Assembly (NCBI GenBank): GCA_026129545.1
Contig: JAHCHX010000001.1
Span: 991,501 to 1,055,500 of the forward strand
DNA: 64,000 nucleotides
Direction: 5' to 3'
DNA from: Saprospiraceae bacterium
Lineage (GTDB): Bacteria > Bacteroidota > Bacteroidia > Chitinophagales > Saprospiraceae
A program made the position numbers and the translations under genes. The notes under the pieces are model-generated. The model made no database searches. It saw only the letters and a list, made by a program, of their open reading frames with translations, and was not told the DNA's origin. Positions 36,142-46,279 of this stretch are shown in pieces; positions within the stretch are counted from its first letter, which is position 1, and the number at the start of each line of letters is the position of its first letter.

Positions 36142-36597
36142 TTAAAAATTTTCAAAGGTGGTATCAAAGCTCGCCGGGGCACCGCTAACGGTTGTGGTGT
36201 ATTTGACCCTGAGCTTGGAGGCGTTCAGCTCCACGATTTCCGCATCAAAATTGTAGCCACTGCTGGCGACCACCAATCGCGTGTCGTTCTGGGTCAGCAG
36301 CCAAGTACCCGTCGTTTGTTGAGGCGCGCTGGAATTGCATTTGGTCGCTCCCTCATCTGTGATGAGTGTGCCCCCGGCTTGAAATATGAAAAAGTTGTCG
36401 CGCTCACATCCGGGCAGCATGGCCAACGCGTCCACTGTTTGGTTGATGGTGCCGACGGTGATGGTCGCGGTAGAGGCTATTGCCCTCCACCTGCCGTTGG
36501 TGAGTGCATTGTTGGGGGCATCGGTGCTGTCTTTTTTACACGCGACGAACGCCTGCGCCGACAGGAGCGCAAGCAACAAAAAAATCGGTTTTCTCAT
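36142..36597 (-). CDS. Lipocalin-like lipoprotein of unknown function
   Basis: 151 residues. MRKPIFLLLALLSAQAFVAC is a lipoprotein signal, then KKD, a typical Bacteroidota export and surface-retention start. LTNGRWRAIASTATITVG and TTGTWLLTQNDTRLVV give alternating strands as in lipocalin-like families. It ends 6 bp before the nth start on the same strand, so the two may be transcribed together. Function unknown. Confidence 0.68.
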   Translation of the reverse strand: MRKPIFLLLALLSAQAFVACKKDSTDAPNNALTNGRWRAIASTATITVGTINQTVDALAMLPGCERDNFFIFQAGGTLITDEGATKCNSSAPQQTTGTWLLTQNDTRLVVASSGYNFDAEIVELNASKLRVKYTTTVSGAPASFDTTFENF

Positions 36598-36666
36598 TGA
36601 AAAATGACTTTTGATTAGTGATGCGTATGAGGGAGTGAAATTTTTTGGCGTTCCCCCATGCGCGCG

Positions 36667-38184
36667 TTAATGTCTAAAATGTCGAACGCTGGTCATGGCC
36701 ATTGCCATGCCGAACTTGTTGCAAGCATCAATGGATTCTTGGTCGCGCACGGAGCCTCCCGGCTGAATGACGGCCGTGATGCCTGCCTCATGCGCGATTT
36801 CGACGCAATCGGGGAAAGGAAAAAACGCATCAGAGGCCATCACGGCGCCTTTCAAATCGAAGCCAAACGATTTTGCCTTGGCAATCGCTTGTCGCAACGC
36901 ATCCACCCGGCTGGGCTGACCGCAGCCCATGCCAATGAGTTGTCGTTCTTTTACGAGCGCGATGGCATTTGACTTGAGGTGCTTCACGCACTTGACGGCG
37001 AAGATAAGCTCGCCCACCTCTTTGGCGGTGAGTTTTCGCTCGGTCACGGTTCTCAAATCCGCCTCGGTTTCGGTCTTCAAATCGGTATCCTGCTCCACCA
37101 CGCCGTTCAGGAGGCTGCGGAAAGAACGTTTTGGTACTTCAAAGCTTTTGATTTTCAACAGAATGCGCTGTTCTTTTTTTCGGAGCAGCTCCAAAGCCGC
37201 AGGCTCGAAGTCTGGGGCAATCAGCACCTCGTAAAATAGTTTGTTGATGTCTTCCGCTGTCTGCAAATCCACCGTTGAGTTGGTGATGAAGATGCCTCCA
37301 AAGGCGGAAGTGGGGTCGCAGGCCAGGGCCGCCTGCCAGGCTTCGGGCAATGTGTGCCTGCGTGCCACCCCGCAGGCGTTGGTGTGTTTGAGAATGGCGA
37401 AGCAGGGTTTGCCGACTTGAAATTCGCGCATCAGCAGTACCGCCGCGTCTATGTCCACGAGGTTGTTGTAGGAAATTGCTTTGCCGCCAAGTTTGTCAAA
37501 AATCTTTTCAAAATCGCCGAAGAACACTCCGTTCTGGTGTGGGTTTTCGCCATAGCGCAAAATGTCTGAGCGGTGTATCGAGTGTTTGAAAGAAATATCG
37601 GCGGTGCCTTCGTTGAACCAGTTGAATATAGCGATATCGTAGTTGGATGTGACCTTGAAGGCACGCCGCGCAAGTTCTCGGCGCTCGAGGGCTGAAAACT
37701 CGCCTGCCTGCTCATGAAGCAAGTCCAGAAACATCTTGTATTCTTCTTTGGACCCTACCACGACCACGTCTTTCCAGTTTTTTGCTGCTGCTCTGATGAG
37801 TGACACGCCGCCTATGTCGATTTTTTCGATGATTTCTGCCGGGTCGTTGGAGGTGGCGACGGTCTCCTCGAAAGGATATAGGTCCACGATAACACAGTCG
37901 AGCTCCGGTATTTTATATTCCTCCAATTGCGCCAAATGTGCCGCCTCGCGTCGGGCAAGCAACCCGCCGAACACTGCCGGGTGCAGCGTTTTGACACGGC
38001 CATCGAGAATGCTTGGGTAGCCGGTGAGCGACTCTACCGAAGTGACGGGAATGCCTAATTTTTGGATATATGATTGAGTGCCGCCTGTGCTGTAAAGTTG
38101 GACTCCAAGTTCATGTAAGCGGCGGATGATGGGTTCGAGTCCGTCTTTGGAATAAACGGAAATAAGGGCTGAACGGATTTGCAT
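36667..38184 (-). CDS. purH: Bifunctional AICAR transformylase/IMP cyclohydrolase PurH
   Basis: 505 residues. The N-terminal MGS-like domain (ALISVYSKDGLEPIIRRLHE, LYSTGGTQSYIQKLG) is the IMP cyclohydrolase; the C-terminal part with RYGENPHQNGVFF, AILKHTNACGVARRH and MASDAFFPFPDCVEIA is the AICAR transformylase. It performs the last two steps of IMP synthesis. Reading leftward, TACCTTTG (38252-38245) is a good -7 element about 60 bases before the start. Confidence 0.96.
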   Translation of the reverse strand: MQIRSALISVYSKDGLEPIIRRLHELGVQLYSTGGTQSYIQKLGIPVTSVESLTGYPSILDGRVKTLHPAVFGGLLARREAAHLAQLEEYKIPELDCVIVDLYPFEETVATSNDPAEIIEKIDIGGVSLIRAAAKNWKDVVVVGSKEEYKMFLDLLHEQAGEFSALERRELARRAFKVTSNYDIAIFNWFNEGTADISFKHSIHRSDILRYGENPHQNGVFFGDFEKIFDKLGGKAISYNNLVDIDAAVLLMREFQVGKPCFAILKHTNACGVARRHTLPEAWQAALACDPTSAFGGIFITNSTVDLQTAEDINKLFYEVLIAPDFEPAALELLRKKEQRILLKIKSFEVPKRSFRSLLNGVVEQDTDLKTETEADLRTVTERKLTAKEVGELIFAVKCVKHLKSNAIALVKERQLIGMGCGQPSRVDALRQAIAKAKSFGFDLKGAVMASDAFFPFPDCVEIAHEAGITAVIQPGGSVRDQESIDACNKFGMAMAMTSVRHFRH

Positions 38185-38244
38185 GCAGGTTTTGAATGTT
38201 CGTGATTAAGCTGAATGCCTATCTAATATAAACAAGGCAAGTCG

Positions 38245-38252
38245 CAAAGGTA
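38245..38252 (-). promoter_or_regulatory. Candidate -7 element of purH
   Basis: TACCTTTG on the minus strand matches TANNTTTG and stands 60 bases before the purH ATG. No TTTG at the proper distance could be found upstream. Confidence 0.4.
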
Positions 38253-38330
38253 GCAGGGTGCGACGGATTGGCGGAAGGATTTGAAGAGTGTTTGAAGTTG
38301 TAAGAAGATTTTTCGCGGTCAGGAAATCCA

Positions 38331-40652
38331 ATGCATGGTCGGGTTCGTAAATATCGAGCATCGAACAAAATTTTTCTGAACGTGCAAAACACATTGAAAT
38401 CATCTGTCACCGCCTTATGCCTTTTCTTGGTGTCTCATCTCTGTGCGCACAACGGCTCTATCAACGGCCAAGTAATTGAAAATGCCTCAGGGCTTGCCCT
38501 GCCGGGTGCTGTGGTGCGGATAGAACCGGGAGGTCAGTATGTTGCCACCAATGCGTTGGGTTTTTTCAGCTTTGTCAACGTGGCGGCGGGCGGCTATACC
38601 CTTACTGTCAATTATGTGGGTTATGAGACAAAGACGGTGAGCGATGTCAATGTTCGAGACAGCGAAACCACCACGATTCGGATTGACCTTGATTTTGCGC
38701 CCGTCAATCTGCAAGACGTGGAAATCAAAACTCGGGTGAGCGACCCATTTCAAAACATCAGCGCAGTGGATATGCGCACTCGCCCCATCACCAACTCACA
38801 GGACATCTTGCGGCTTGTGCCGGGGCTTTTTATCGCTCAGCACGCCGGTGGTGGCAAAGCGGAGCAAATATTTTTGCGCGGTTTTGACATCGACCATGGC
38901 ACCGATATCAATTTGACAGTGGATGGGATGCCTGTCAATATGGTGAGTCACGCTCACGGTCAAGGGTACTCGGATTTGCACTTCGTCATACCCGAAATTA
39001 TTAGCAACGTAGAGTTCAAGAAAGGCCCCTACTATGCGGACGCGGGCAATTTCGCCACGGCGGGTTTGGCGCGTTTCGAGACGGCCGATGCCTTGCCCAA
39101 TAGTTTTATCAAGACGGAGGTCGGGCAGTTTGCCACGGCAAGATTTGTCGGTGCGTTCGACCTGTTGGGCAGGAATGCGGCTCGCCGCAATCAGCACGCT
39201 TATGTGGCATCCGAAGTTTTTTACTCGGATGGTTATTTTGATAGCCCCCAAAATTTTCATCGGCTGAATCTTTTTGGCAAATACAACACTCAATTTGATG
39301 ACGGTCAACAAGTTACTTTTTCTGCCTCCGCTTTTCAGAGCAAGTGGGATGCCTCCGGTCAAATACCGGTCCGTGCAGTGGAAACCGGGCTGATTGGATA
39401 TTTTGGAGCAATTGATGACAATGAAGGAGGCATCACTAGCCGGTACAACCTCAACTTTGAGCACCTCAAAAACTTGAAAAACAACGGTTTGATAAAAAAC
39501 CAGATTTTTTACACGGATTATGCCTTTGAGCTTTACTCCAACTTTACTTTTTTCCTGGAAGAACCTGACAAAGGAGATGAGATAAGGCAAAAAGAGCGTC
39601 GTCGCATATTTGGTTACAACGGCGCGCTTCAAAAAGAGGGCAGTCTGTCCGGCAAACGGCTTGTTTCGGAAATCGGCTTTTTTTTCCGCAACGACGATGT
39701 GAGCGACAACGAATTGTCGCGCACTTTTCAGCGCAGCTTCACCCAATACCCAATTGCTTTGGGCAACGTGAACGAGACAAATACAGGCGCTTTTGTTTCG
39801 GCCACATGGGAAATTCTGCCTAATCTGAGTCTCGACGCAGGAGGCCGTTTCGACCTTTTCCAATTTCAATACGAGAATAAGTTGGATTCTGTCTATGCGC
39901 CACAGCGCGTGAATGCGAGTTTGGCCAGCCCAAAACTCAACCTCTACTATGACCTCAGCAAAAGGGTCAGGCTCTATATCAACAGCGGTTATGGTTTTCA
40001 CTCCAACGACGCACGCGTGGTGGCGCCCCAAGCAGGCCGGCAAATTTTGCCGAGAGCACTGGGGGTGGATGTGGGAGCTGTGTTTAAGCCGCTACCTTCC
40101 ATGCTATTCAATCTGGCGGGTTGGCATCTCGACCTCGAACAAGAGTTTGTCTATGTAGGCGATGCGGGCATTGTGGAGCCGGGCGGCAAAACTGCTCGTT
40201 ATGGGGTGGACATATCTGCTCGAATCCAGTGGCTGAGGCACTTCTTTATTGATGCCGACGTGACCTACTCGCACGCTCGCGCGACTGATGAGCCGGAAGG
40301 CAACCGGTTTATACCGCTCGCTCCGCGATGGACGGGTACAGGCGGCTTGGCATGGGACAAAGGCAAGGGTGTTTTTGGCAGCTTGCGTTTTCGCTATCTG
40401 GGCGACCGCCCTGCCAACGAAGACAACAGCCTTGTAGCCAAGGGCTATTTCCTGCTCGACGCGGTGGGCGGGTGGAGAAGGGGCGGCTGCGAGCTGGGAT
40501 TTTCGATACAGAACCTGATGAACTCTCGATGGAAAGAAGCACAGTTCGAAACCGAGTCGCGTCTGCGCGATGAGCTGGAGCCTGTTGCCGAAATCCACTT
40601 CACGCCCGGTACCCCATTTTTTGCGAGAGGGTATGTGCAGTTCTCGTTTTGA
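38331..40652 (+). CDS. TonB-dependent outer-membrane receptor
   Basis: 773 residues. A signal peptide is near residues 25-40 (TALCLFLVSHLCAHNGS), then the carboxypeptidase-D-like regulatory domain (INGQVIENASGLALPGAVVR, to about 118), the plug (ITNSQDILRLVPGLFIAQHA and IFLRGFDIDHGTDINLTVDG) and a large barrel ending FFARGYVQFSF. It takes up a ligand through the outer membrane with TonB energy. MVSHAHGQGYSDLHF in the plug is His-rich, which leaves a metal-related substrate open. It is followed by two DUF4331 genes that may form a functional unit with it. Confidence 0.88.
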   Translation: MHGRVRKYRASNKIFLNVQNTLKSSVTALCLFLVSHLCAHNGSINGQVIENASGLALPGAVVRIEPGGQYVATNALGFFSFVNVAAGGYTLTVNYVGYETKTVSDVNVRDSETTTIRIDLDFAPVNLQDVEIKTRVSDPFQNISAVDMRTRPITNSQDILRLVPGLFIAQHAGGGKAEQIFLRGFDIDHGTDINLTVDGMPVNMVSHAHGQGYSDLHFVIPEIISNVEFKKGPYYADAGNFATAGLARFETADALPNSFIKTEVGQFATARFVGAFDLLGRNAARRNQHAYVASEVFYSDGYFDSPQNFHRLNLFGKYNTQFDDGQQVTFSASAFQSKWDASGQIPVRAVETGLIGYFGAIDDNEGGITSRYNLNFEHLKNLKNNGLIKNQIFYTDYAFELYSNFTFFLEEPDKGDEIRQKERRRIFGYNGALQKEGSLSGKRLVSEIGFFFRNDDVSDNELSRTFQRSFTQYPIALGNVNETNTGAFVSATWEILPNLSLDAGGRFDLFQFQYENKLDSVYAPQRVNASLASPKLNLYYDLSKRVRLYINSGYGFHSNDARVVAPQAGRQILPRALGVDVGAVFKPLPSMLFNLAGWHLDLEQEFVYVGDAGIVEPGGKTARYGVDISARIQWLRHFFIDADVTYSHARATDEPEGNRFIPLAPRWTGTGGLAWDKGKGVFGSLRFRYLGDRPANEDNSLVAKGYFLLDAVGGWRRGGCELGFSIQNLMNSRWKEAQFETESRLRDELEPVAEIHFTPGTPFFARGYVQFSF

Positions 40653-40700
40653 CCCACAACTCAACTATCTTTTTTATCACACAATAAAATCTTTTTCACC

Positions 40701-42419
40701 ATGCCAAACAATAGACGATTCAGGTTTCTTGGCGCTTTGCTATTTGCATGCTGGTCATACCTTGCCATGGCCTCAAGCCATCGAGAAGCTCCCCTAATTG
40801 CCAACGACCCGCTAGCCGACAACACAGACCTATATGCTTTTCGAAGCCCCGACAATCCCAACACCATCACCATCATAGCCAATTACATCCCGGCGGAGCT
40901 GCCTTTTGGCGGTCCCAACTACAATACTTTCGGGGAGAACATCCGCTATGAGATTCACATTGACAACGATGTCACAAAATTTGGCGACGAGATTACCTAT
41001 CGGTTCACCTTCAGCCGCGTGAATGAAGACCCGACCACCTTTTTCAACATCCGCCTTGGGCAGCGCAACCTTCGGACGCGCTACACCTGTGAGCGTTCGA
41101 TTGATGGCGGCAAAACTTGGCAAGTCATTGTGAGCAACGGGGATGTGCCGCCTCCAAACATCGGGCCTCGCTCCATACAAAGTGGCGTAGGATTGGGCGC
41201 TTTTGATTACGATGAGCTCATCAATCAAGCTATCGTGACTGCGACTACGGGAGAAAAAGTGTTTTGTGGTCCTGCCGACGACCCGTTTTTCGTGGATCTA
41301 GGAGGCGTGTTCGACTTGGGCAACCTGCCTCGCCAAGATGGCCCTAGCCGCGACGGGCTTGGACGCTACAACGTCCACAGCATTTGTCTGCAAATACCGA
41401 TTGCCACCTTGCTCAAGTCTGGTGCCCCGGCACAGCCAATCAGCATCCTTGACCCGGACTATGTGATTGGTGTGTGGGCCTCGGCTAGCCGACGCGCCAC
41501 TCGCACACTTGGAAATGATGGCACGCTAAGCGAAACAGGGGATTGGGTGCAGGTATCTCGCCTCGGCATGCCGCTCACCAACGAGGTAATCATCCCGACC
41601 TGTTTCAAAGACTACTGGAACTCGCTCACTGCTTATGAGGATATCTTCGACAAGTTTCTCGACCAATACTTCTGGAACCCCGAGCTTGCGCTTTACATGG
41701 ACGACCGCTTCTTCGGCACAGCAGTACCCGCTTTCGGCCCGCTGCGCATCCAGACCAATTCTTTGGGGGCATTCGACTTTGGCTACAAGAAGGATGGGCT
41801 ATTTGGCCTAAAAGGAAACCCCGCCTTGGCAGGGACGGCTCTGGATGATGCTGTTTTTGGAAGCCTTCTTCTTCCAGGTCCCAATAGTGCCCGCTCGGTG
41901 GATTTGTGGCCGATTTTTCATACGGGCGTTCCCAACGTGCGCCCATATCAATTGGCAACTGGCAAGAACGGGAACCCGCTCGCGGAAGGCAAACCCTTCA
42001 TACACAACTTTTTACCCAATTCAGCCGATATGCTTCGACTGAACATGGCAACCCCGGTGACACCGCGCAACGACCCTGCTTTTAGCCCACTTGGCATCAT
42101 ACAAGCGGCGGTACTTGGTCTGACAGACCCCACTTACAACTCAAGCACCGATTTACAGTTCATCCCAAACATGGATGGGTTCCCCAACGGTCGTCGCTTG
42201 GAGGATGACGTGACGCTCATAGAACTACAAGCTGTCAGCGGCATAGCATTGGCTGCTATCGGGCTTTGGTACGACGATTTTGTGCCGGGGGAAAGCCCAG
42301 TGACTCAGAACCTGCTCAACGTGTTGACTTATCGAACAGGCGTAAACCAAAACGACAGGCCTTTCAAGCCCACTTTCCCATATATCGCTTCCCCTTGGAG
42401 CGGGCAAGAACCGGACTGA
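40701..42419 (+). CDS. DUF4331 protein, copy 1 (no sorting tail)
   Basis: 572 residues. A signal peptide (ALLFACWSYLAMA) precedes SSHREAPLIANDPLADNTDL and YAFRSPDNPNTITIIANYIP, the conserved N-terminus of DUF4331. FVDLGGVFDLGNLPRQDGPS and GRRLEDDVTLIELQAVSGIA are further shared blocks. It ends PWSGQEPD, just where copy 2 continues into a sorting domain, so it lacks any recognisable T9SS tail and may stay periplasmic or be exported another way. It starts 48 bp after the receptor gene. The family function is unknown. Confidence 0.85.
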   Translation: MPNNRRFRFLGALLFACWSYLAMASSHREAPLIANDPLADNTDLYAFRSPDNPNTITIIANYIPAELPFGGPNYNTFGENIRYEIHIDNDVTKFGDEITYRFTFSRVNEDPTTFFNIRLGQRNLRTRYTCERSIDGGKTWQVIVSNGDVPPPNIGPRSIQSGVGLGAFDYDELINQAIVTATTGEKVFCGPADDPFFVDLGGVFDLGNLPRQDGPSRDGLGRYNVHSICLQIPIATLLKSGAPAQPISILDPDYVIGVWASASRRATRTLGNDGTLSETGDWVQVSRLGMPLTNEVIIPTCFKDYWNSLTAYEDIFDKFLDQYFWNPELALYMDDRFFGTAVPAFGPLRIQTNSLGAFDFGYKKDGLFGLKGNPALAGTALDDAVFGSLLLPGPNSARSVDLWPIFHTGVPNVRPYQLATGKNGNPLAEGKPFIHNFLPNSADMLRLNMATPVTPRNDPAFSPLGIIQAAVLGLTDPTYNSSTDLQFIPNMDGFPNGRRLEDDVTLIELQAVSGIALAAIGLWYDDFVPGESPVTQNLLNVLTYRTGVNQNDRPFKPTFPYIASPWSGQEPD

Positions 42420-42523
42420 ACCGTTGTCAACACAATCATCTCTCATCACCGAGTGTGTCAAACTATCACTCAGTAAAGGCATGGATAGTTTGATGCTCCA
42501 AACCGTTTAAAATAAAATTTGCA

Positions 42524-44587
42524 ATGAAATACTTAGCAAAAATAACCATCGCCACAGCTCTGTTCGTGCTGATGACATTCCAATTTGCCGTGGCATCCAG
42601 CCATCGCGAGGCGCCGCTCATCGCTGACGACCCGCTTGCGGACAACACCGATGTATATGCTTTCCGCAGCCCCGACAACCCCAACACGATTACCATCATT
42701 GCCAATTATGTACCCTTGCAACTGCCACAAGGCGGTCCGAACTACTACTTTTTTGGCGAAAACATCCGCTACGAAATCCACATTGACAACAACATCGCCA
42801 CTCCCGGTGACGATATTATCTATCGCTTCACATTCAAAAACGTGTATGAAGACCCTACCACGTTTTTTAGCGTGCGGCTTGGTTTGCGAAACAACCGCAC
42901 TACCTATACTCTTGAAAGAAGCACGGATGGCGGCGCCACATTCCAAACCTTGGTACAAGATGGCTTCGTGCCGCCCTCCAATATCGGCAAGCGTTCCATC
43001 GAGAGCCCGGTTGGCCTGAACACGACCTACGATGCGCTTATCAATAAAGCCATACGCACCCTGCCGACTGGCGAGAAGATTTACTGTGGCTCTGCCGACG
43101 ACCCTTTCTTTGTTGATTTGGGAGGAGCGTTCGACCTCGGCGATTTGCCAAGACAAAATGGGAAGCCTCGAGACGGCGTTGCTTGCTTCAACACGAGCAC
43201 CATCGCTATTCAGGTACCCATCGCTAATTTGCTAAAGGCGGGTGCACCGCTGCAACCAACCAGCATACTTGACTCTGACTACGTCATCGGTGTATGGGCA
43301 TCGGCCAGCAGGCCAGCCACTCGCACTTTAAAGAAATACGGGCAAATCGAAACCTCTGGCGATTGGGTGCAAGTGTCAAGGCTGGGCATGCCGCTGACCA
43401 ATGAAGTGGTGATTCCGATTGGCTGGAAAGACCTCTGGAACTCGCTCTCGCCATACGTGGAAATCAACGACCAAAACTTGGATGGCTTTTTCTACAATCC
43501 CGAACTGGCACTTTACATGGACGATTCACTGTTCGGAGCTGCTGTGCCAGCATTTGCTAAACTGCGAATTCAGCGCAACGCTCTGGGCGCGTTCGATTTT
43601 GGGAATGGCAACGATGGTTTGTTTGGCCTCAAGGGCAACCCCGCTCTGGCTGGCACGGCACTGGATGATGCAGTATTTGGCACGTTGCTTTTGCCCGGAC
43701 CCGCCAAGCCTCGCTCGGTGGACTTGTGGCCAATTTTCCATACTGGAGTACCCAATCTGGCACCCTACCAATTGGCGACGGGTAAGAACGGCAACCCTCT
43801 CGCACCGGGCAAACCATTCATCAACAACTTCCTGCCAAACGGAGGTGATATGCTCCGCTTGAACATGGCCGTACCCGTGACACCGCGCAACGACCCTAGC
43901 TTTAGCTCGCTCGGCCTCATCCAAGCTGCGGTGCTGGGCCTGACCGACCCAACATACAACACTACCGCCGATTTGCAGTTCATCCCGAACATGGATGGCT
44001 TTCCAAACGGCCGCCGTTTGGAAGACGATGTCACCCGTATAGAACTGCAAGCAGTTAGCGGTATCGCTCTGGCTGCAATAGGGCTTTGGTACGATGATTT
44101 TGTGCCCGGAGGCTCTCCCGTGACTCAACAGCTGCTCAATGTATTGACTTACACAACAGGGATTGACACCAACGATGCGCCATTCAAAACCTCTTTCCCC
44201 TATGTGGCGGCCCCGTGGCCGGGCGACGGCGACTGTGGCGGTACGCTGGCCGATGATGCTCGCCCCGTCAAGCAAGTGGCGGATGTACGGGGCGGAAGCA
44301 GTTTGCTGGGTTTGCAACCAGCGCAGGCAGTAATGTCGAGCGCTCCCAACCCCTTTCGAGAAAACACCACGCTCAGCCTGCACGTCGCTTCCCCGGCCAA
44401 AATACAAGTGGTGATACATGATGCGAATGGTCGTCTTGTCCGCACGGTGCTGAACGAGCAAAAGGCTGCGGGCGACTACAAGTTCGACGTGTCCATGTCC
44501 AACCTGCCTACGGGTCAATACTTTGCATCGGTGGTGGCAAATGGCAAGGTCGTACAGGCATTAAAGTTGTCAAAAGCCCGCGAATGA
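42524..44587 (+). CDS. DUF4331 protein, copy 2, with T9SS sorting domain
   Basis: 687 residues, closely similar to the upstream copy over its first ~570 residues (VASSHREAPLIADDPLADNT, LGGAFDLGDLPRQNGKPRDG, LEDDVTRIELQAVSGIALAA). The added end (AQAVMSSAPNPFRENTTLSL to QYFASVVANGKVVQALKLSK) is a type A sorting domain, so this copy should be taken to the surface by the type IX system. It follows copy 1 by 104 bp; a tandem duplication plus gain or loss of the tail explains the pair. Confidence 0.88.
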   Translation: MKYLAKITIATALFVLMTFQFAVASSHREAPLIADDPLADNTDVYAFRSPDNPNTITIIANYVPLQLPQGGPNYYFFGENIRYEIHIDNNIATPGDDIIYRFTFKNVYEDPTTFFSVRLGLRNNRTTYTLERSTDGGATFQTLVQDGFVPPSNIGKRSIESPVGLNTTYDALINKAIRTLPTGEKIYCGSADDPFFVDLGGAFDLGDLPRQNGKPRDGVACFNTSTIAIQVPIANLLKAGAPLQPTSILDSDYVIGVWASASRPATRTLKKYGQIETSGDWVQVSRLGMPLTNEVVIPIGWKDLWNSLSPYVEINDQNLDGFFYNPELALYMDDSLFGAAVPAFAKLRIQRNALGAFDFGNGNDGLFGLKGNPALAGTALDDAVFGTLLLPGPAKPRSVDLWPIFHTGVPNLAPYQLATGKNGNPLAPGKPFINNFLPNGGDMLRLNMAVPVTPRNDPSFSSLGLIQAAVLGLTDPTYNTTADLQFIPNMDGFPNGRRLEDDVTRIELQAVSGIALAAIGLWYDDFVPGGSPVTQQLLNVLTYTTGIDTNDAPFKTSFPYVAAPWPGDGDCGGTLADDARPVKQVADVRGGSSLLGLQPAQAVMSSAPNPFRENTTLSLHVASPAKIQVVIHDANGRLVRTVLNEQKAAGDYKFDVSMSNLPTGQYFASVVANGKVVQALKLSKARE

Positions 44588-44610
44588 GTATTTGAAATCC
44601 TCACAAGAAT

Positions 44611-44712
44611 GGTTGCGTTTCAAATTGTCGCCTTTTGTAACCCGGAATGGCATTCAGGTAGTTGCCGCGATGCCATTCCGCCACACATTTGGCGACAATT
44701 TGAAACGCAACC
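44611..44712. repeat. 102-bp nested perfect inverted repeat
   Basis: Perfect 22-bp outer arms (44611-44632 and 44691-44712, starting GGTTGCGTTTCAAATT) enclose inner 11-bp perfect arms (CGGAATGGCAT at 44643-44653, ATGCCATTCCG at 44670-44680). It lies 23 bp after the DUF4331 stop and may end its transcript or be a small fold-back mobile element. A third inverted pair (ACAAGCCTGT at 44727-44736 and its complement at 44792-44801) follows; the rest of the 44588-45004 gap holds nothing recognisable. Confidence 0.75.
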
Positions 44713-45004
44713 ACAAGAGGCGTTTTACAAGCCTGTCTCACATTGGCGCTGGTTTTTAGTTAAAGGTTGAGAGGGTGCCATGAGTTGCCAAACAGGCTTG
44801 TGAAATGTCTTTTCCTCCAATTTAGTGGTCATTTACCGGAAGTGACAACTGAACACTAATGCCCGCATCCTCCACCGATATAGTCAACGCAAAGTGGTTT
44901 TGAACAAACGTTGCTCGCAATCCTTTGAAAATCACCAAATCAATCAAGGAAATCTTCAAATCCTCTTTAATCTGGGTATAACACATTTTTCAAAAAAAAC
45001 GACC

Positions 45005-46279
45005 ATGCGAATCCCAACCCTCATCGAATTTTCATTTGCCGCAAGCCTGCTTTGCATCGCTTGTTCCCAGTTTGGAGGCACAAACTCCGCAAAAACCAAT
45101 TTGACTCCCGAAGAAATTGCAGCCTCTATCCCTCCGCTGCTTGACCGCAACGAAACGCTCCGGTTGGGAAAAGAATGGGACAACGTGCAAAATATCTATG
45201 GCGCACAACGACAAGCCATTATTGCCAACCCGACGGCACTTGAGCCAAGACTGAAGCTAGCTGAGCTGTTCATACAGGAAGCTCGCGTCACGGGCGAACA
45301 CCCGCACTACTACCCGGCGGCGCTCAAAATGTTGGACGAAGTATTGGCGCAAATACCTCAGGATGATATTGCCAAAATGAAAATTGAGCAAAAAGACCTG
45401 CTTTTTCGCTCTTTGTCTGCTAAAGCAGGGGTGCAACTATCCTTGCATGATTTTTCCAGCGCCCTCGCAACAGCCAACAAGGCTGTGCAAATCAACCCCT
45501 ACAACGCCCAGATTTACGGAGCTTTGGTCGATGCACATGTGGAGCTTGGCAATTATGCCAAGGCCGTCGAAATGGCAGACAAAATGGTGAGCATTCGGCC
45601 TGATTTGCGCTCCTATTCCCGCGTCTCTTATCTTAGAGAGATTCACGGCGACGTGCCGGGTGCCGTCGAGGCGCTTGTCATGGCCGTCAAGGCGGGTTTC
45701 CCCGGCCAAGAAGCCACCGCTTGGGCGAGGCTGACGCTTGGCAACATTCACAAGACATACGGCGATTGGAAAAAAGCCGAGACACAGTATCAGATGATTT
45801 TGCTCGAAAGAGAGAACTATCCTTTTGCCCTCGCAATGCTCGCAGAAGTGGAAATGCAAAAGAAGCAATACGACAAGGCCGAAGAACTGTTGAAAAAAGC
45901 GTGTGATATTGCCCCCGAAGTTAGTTTTTATGAAACGTTGGCCGCGCTATATCGCGAAACCGGACGCATAGAGGAATATCAGGCACTCGCATCGCAAATT
46001 CTTGAAATGATGCAAGAAGACACTGACAAAGGACACAACATGAGCATGGAAATGGCTGAGTTTCATTTGGAGTTGCAACCAGATTATGACAAAGCCTTGC
46101 GATTGGCTTTAAGCGAATACAACAAGCGTCCCGCAAACATTGACGTAAATCGGTTGCTGGCCAGAATATATTTGGCGAAAAAAGACAGTGTCAAAGCCAA
46201 AGAGCATCTCGTCAAAGCTGCCGCGACCGATTCGAAGCATCCAGAATTGATGAAACTAAAAAAAATGTTGGGCAGTTAA
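45005..46279 (+). CDS. TPR lipoprotein
   Basis: 424 residues from the ATG at 45005. Lipoprotein signal MRIPTLIEFSFAASLLCIAC with lipid Cys20. The rest is a helical repeat protein: tetratricopeptide units are visible as TANKAVQINPYNAQIYGALV, YAKAVEMADKMVSIRPDLRS, GNIHKTYGDWKKAETQYQMI and YDKAEELLKKACDIAPEVSF. It probably scaffolds an envelope complex. A longer open frame starts at 44894 but lacks conservation clues. The stop is about 43 bp before the tRNA-Ser gene, which has its own promoter. Confidence 0.85.
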   Translation: MRIPTLIEFSFAASLLCIACSQFGGTNSAKTNLTPEEIAASIPPLLDRNETLRLGKEWDNVQNIYGAQRQAIIANPTALEPRLKLAELFIQEARVTGEHPHYYPAALKMLDEVLAQIPQDDIAKMKIEQKDLLFRSLSAKAGVQLSLHDFSSALATANKAVQINPYNAQIYGALVDAHVELGNYAKAVEMADKMVSIRPDLRSYSRVSYLREIHGDVPGAVEALVMAVKAGFPGQEATAWARLTLGNIHKTYGDWKKAETQYQMILLERENYPFALAMLAEVEMQKKQYDKAEELLKKACDIAPEVSFYETLAALYRETGRIEEYQALASQILEMMQEDTDKGHNMSMEMAEFHLELQPDYDKALRLALSEYNKRPANIDVNRLLARIYLAKKDSVKAKEHLVKAAATDSKHPELMKLKKMLGS

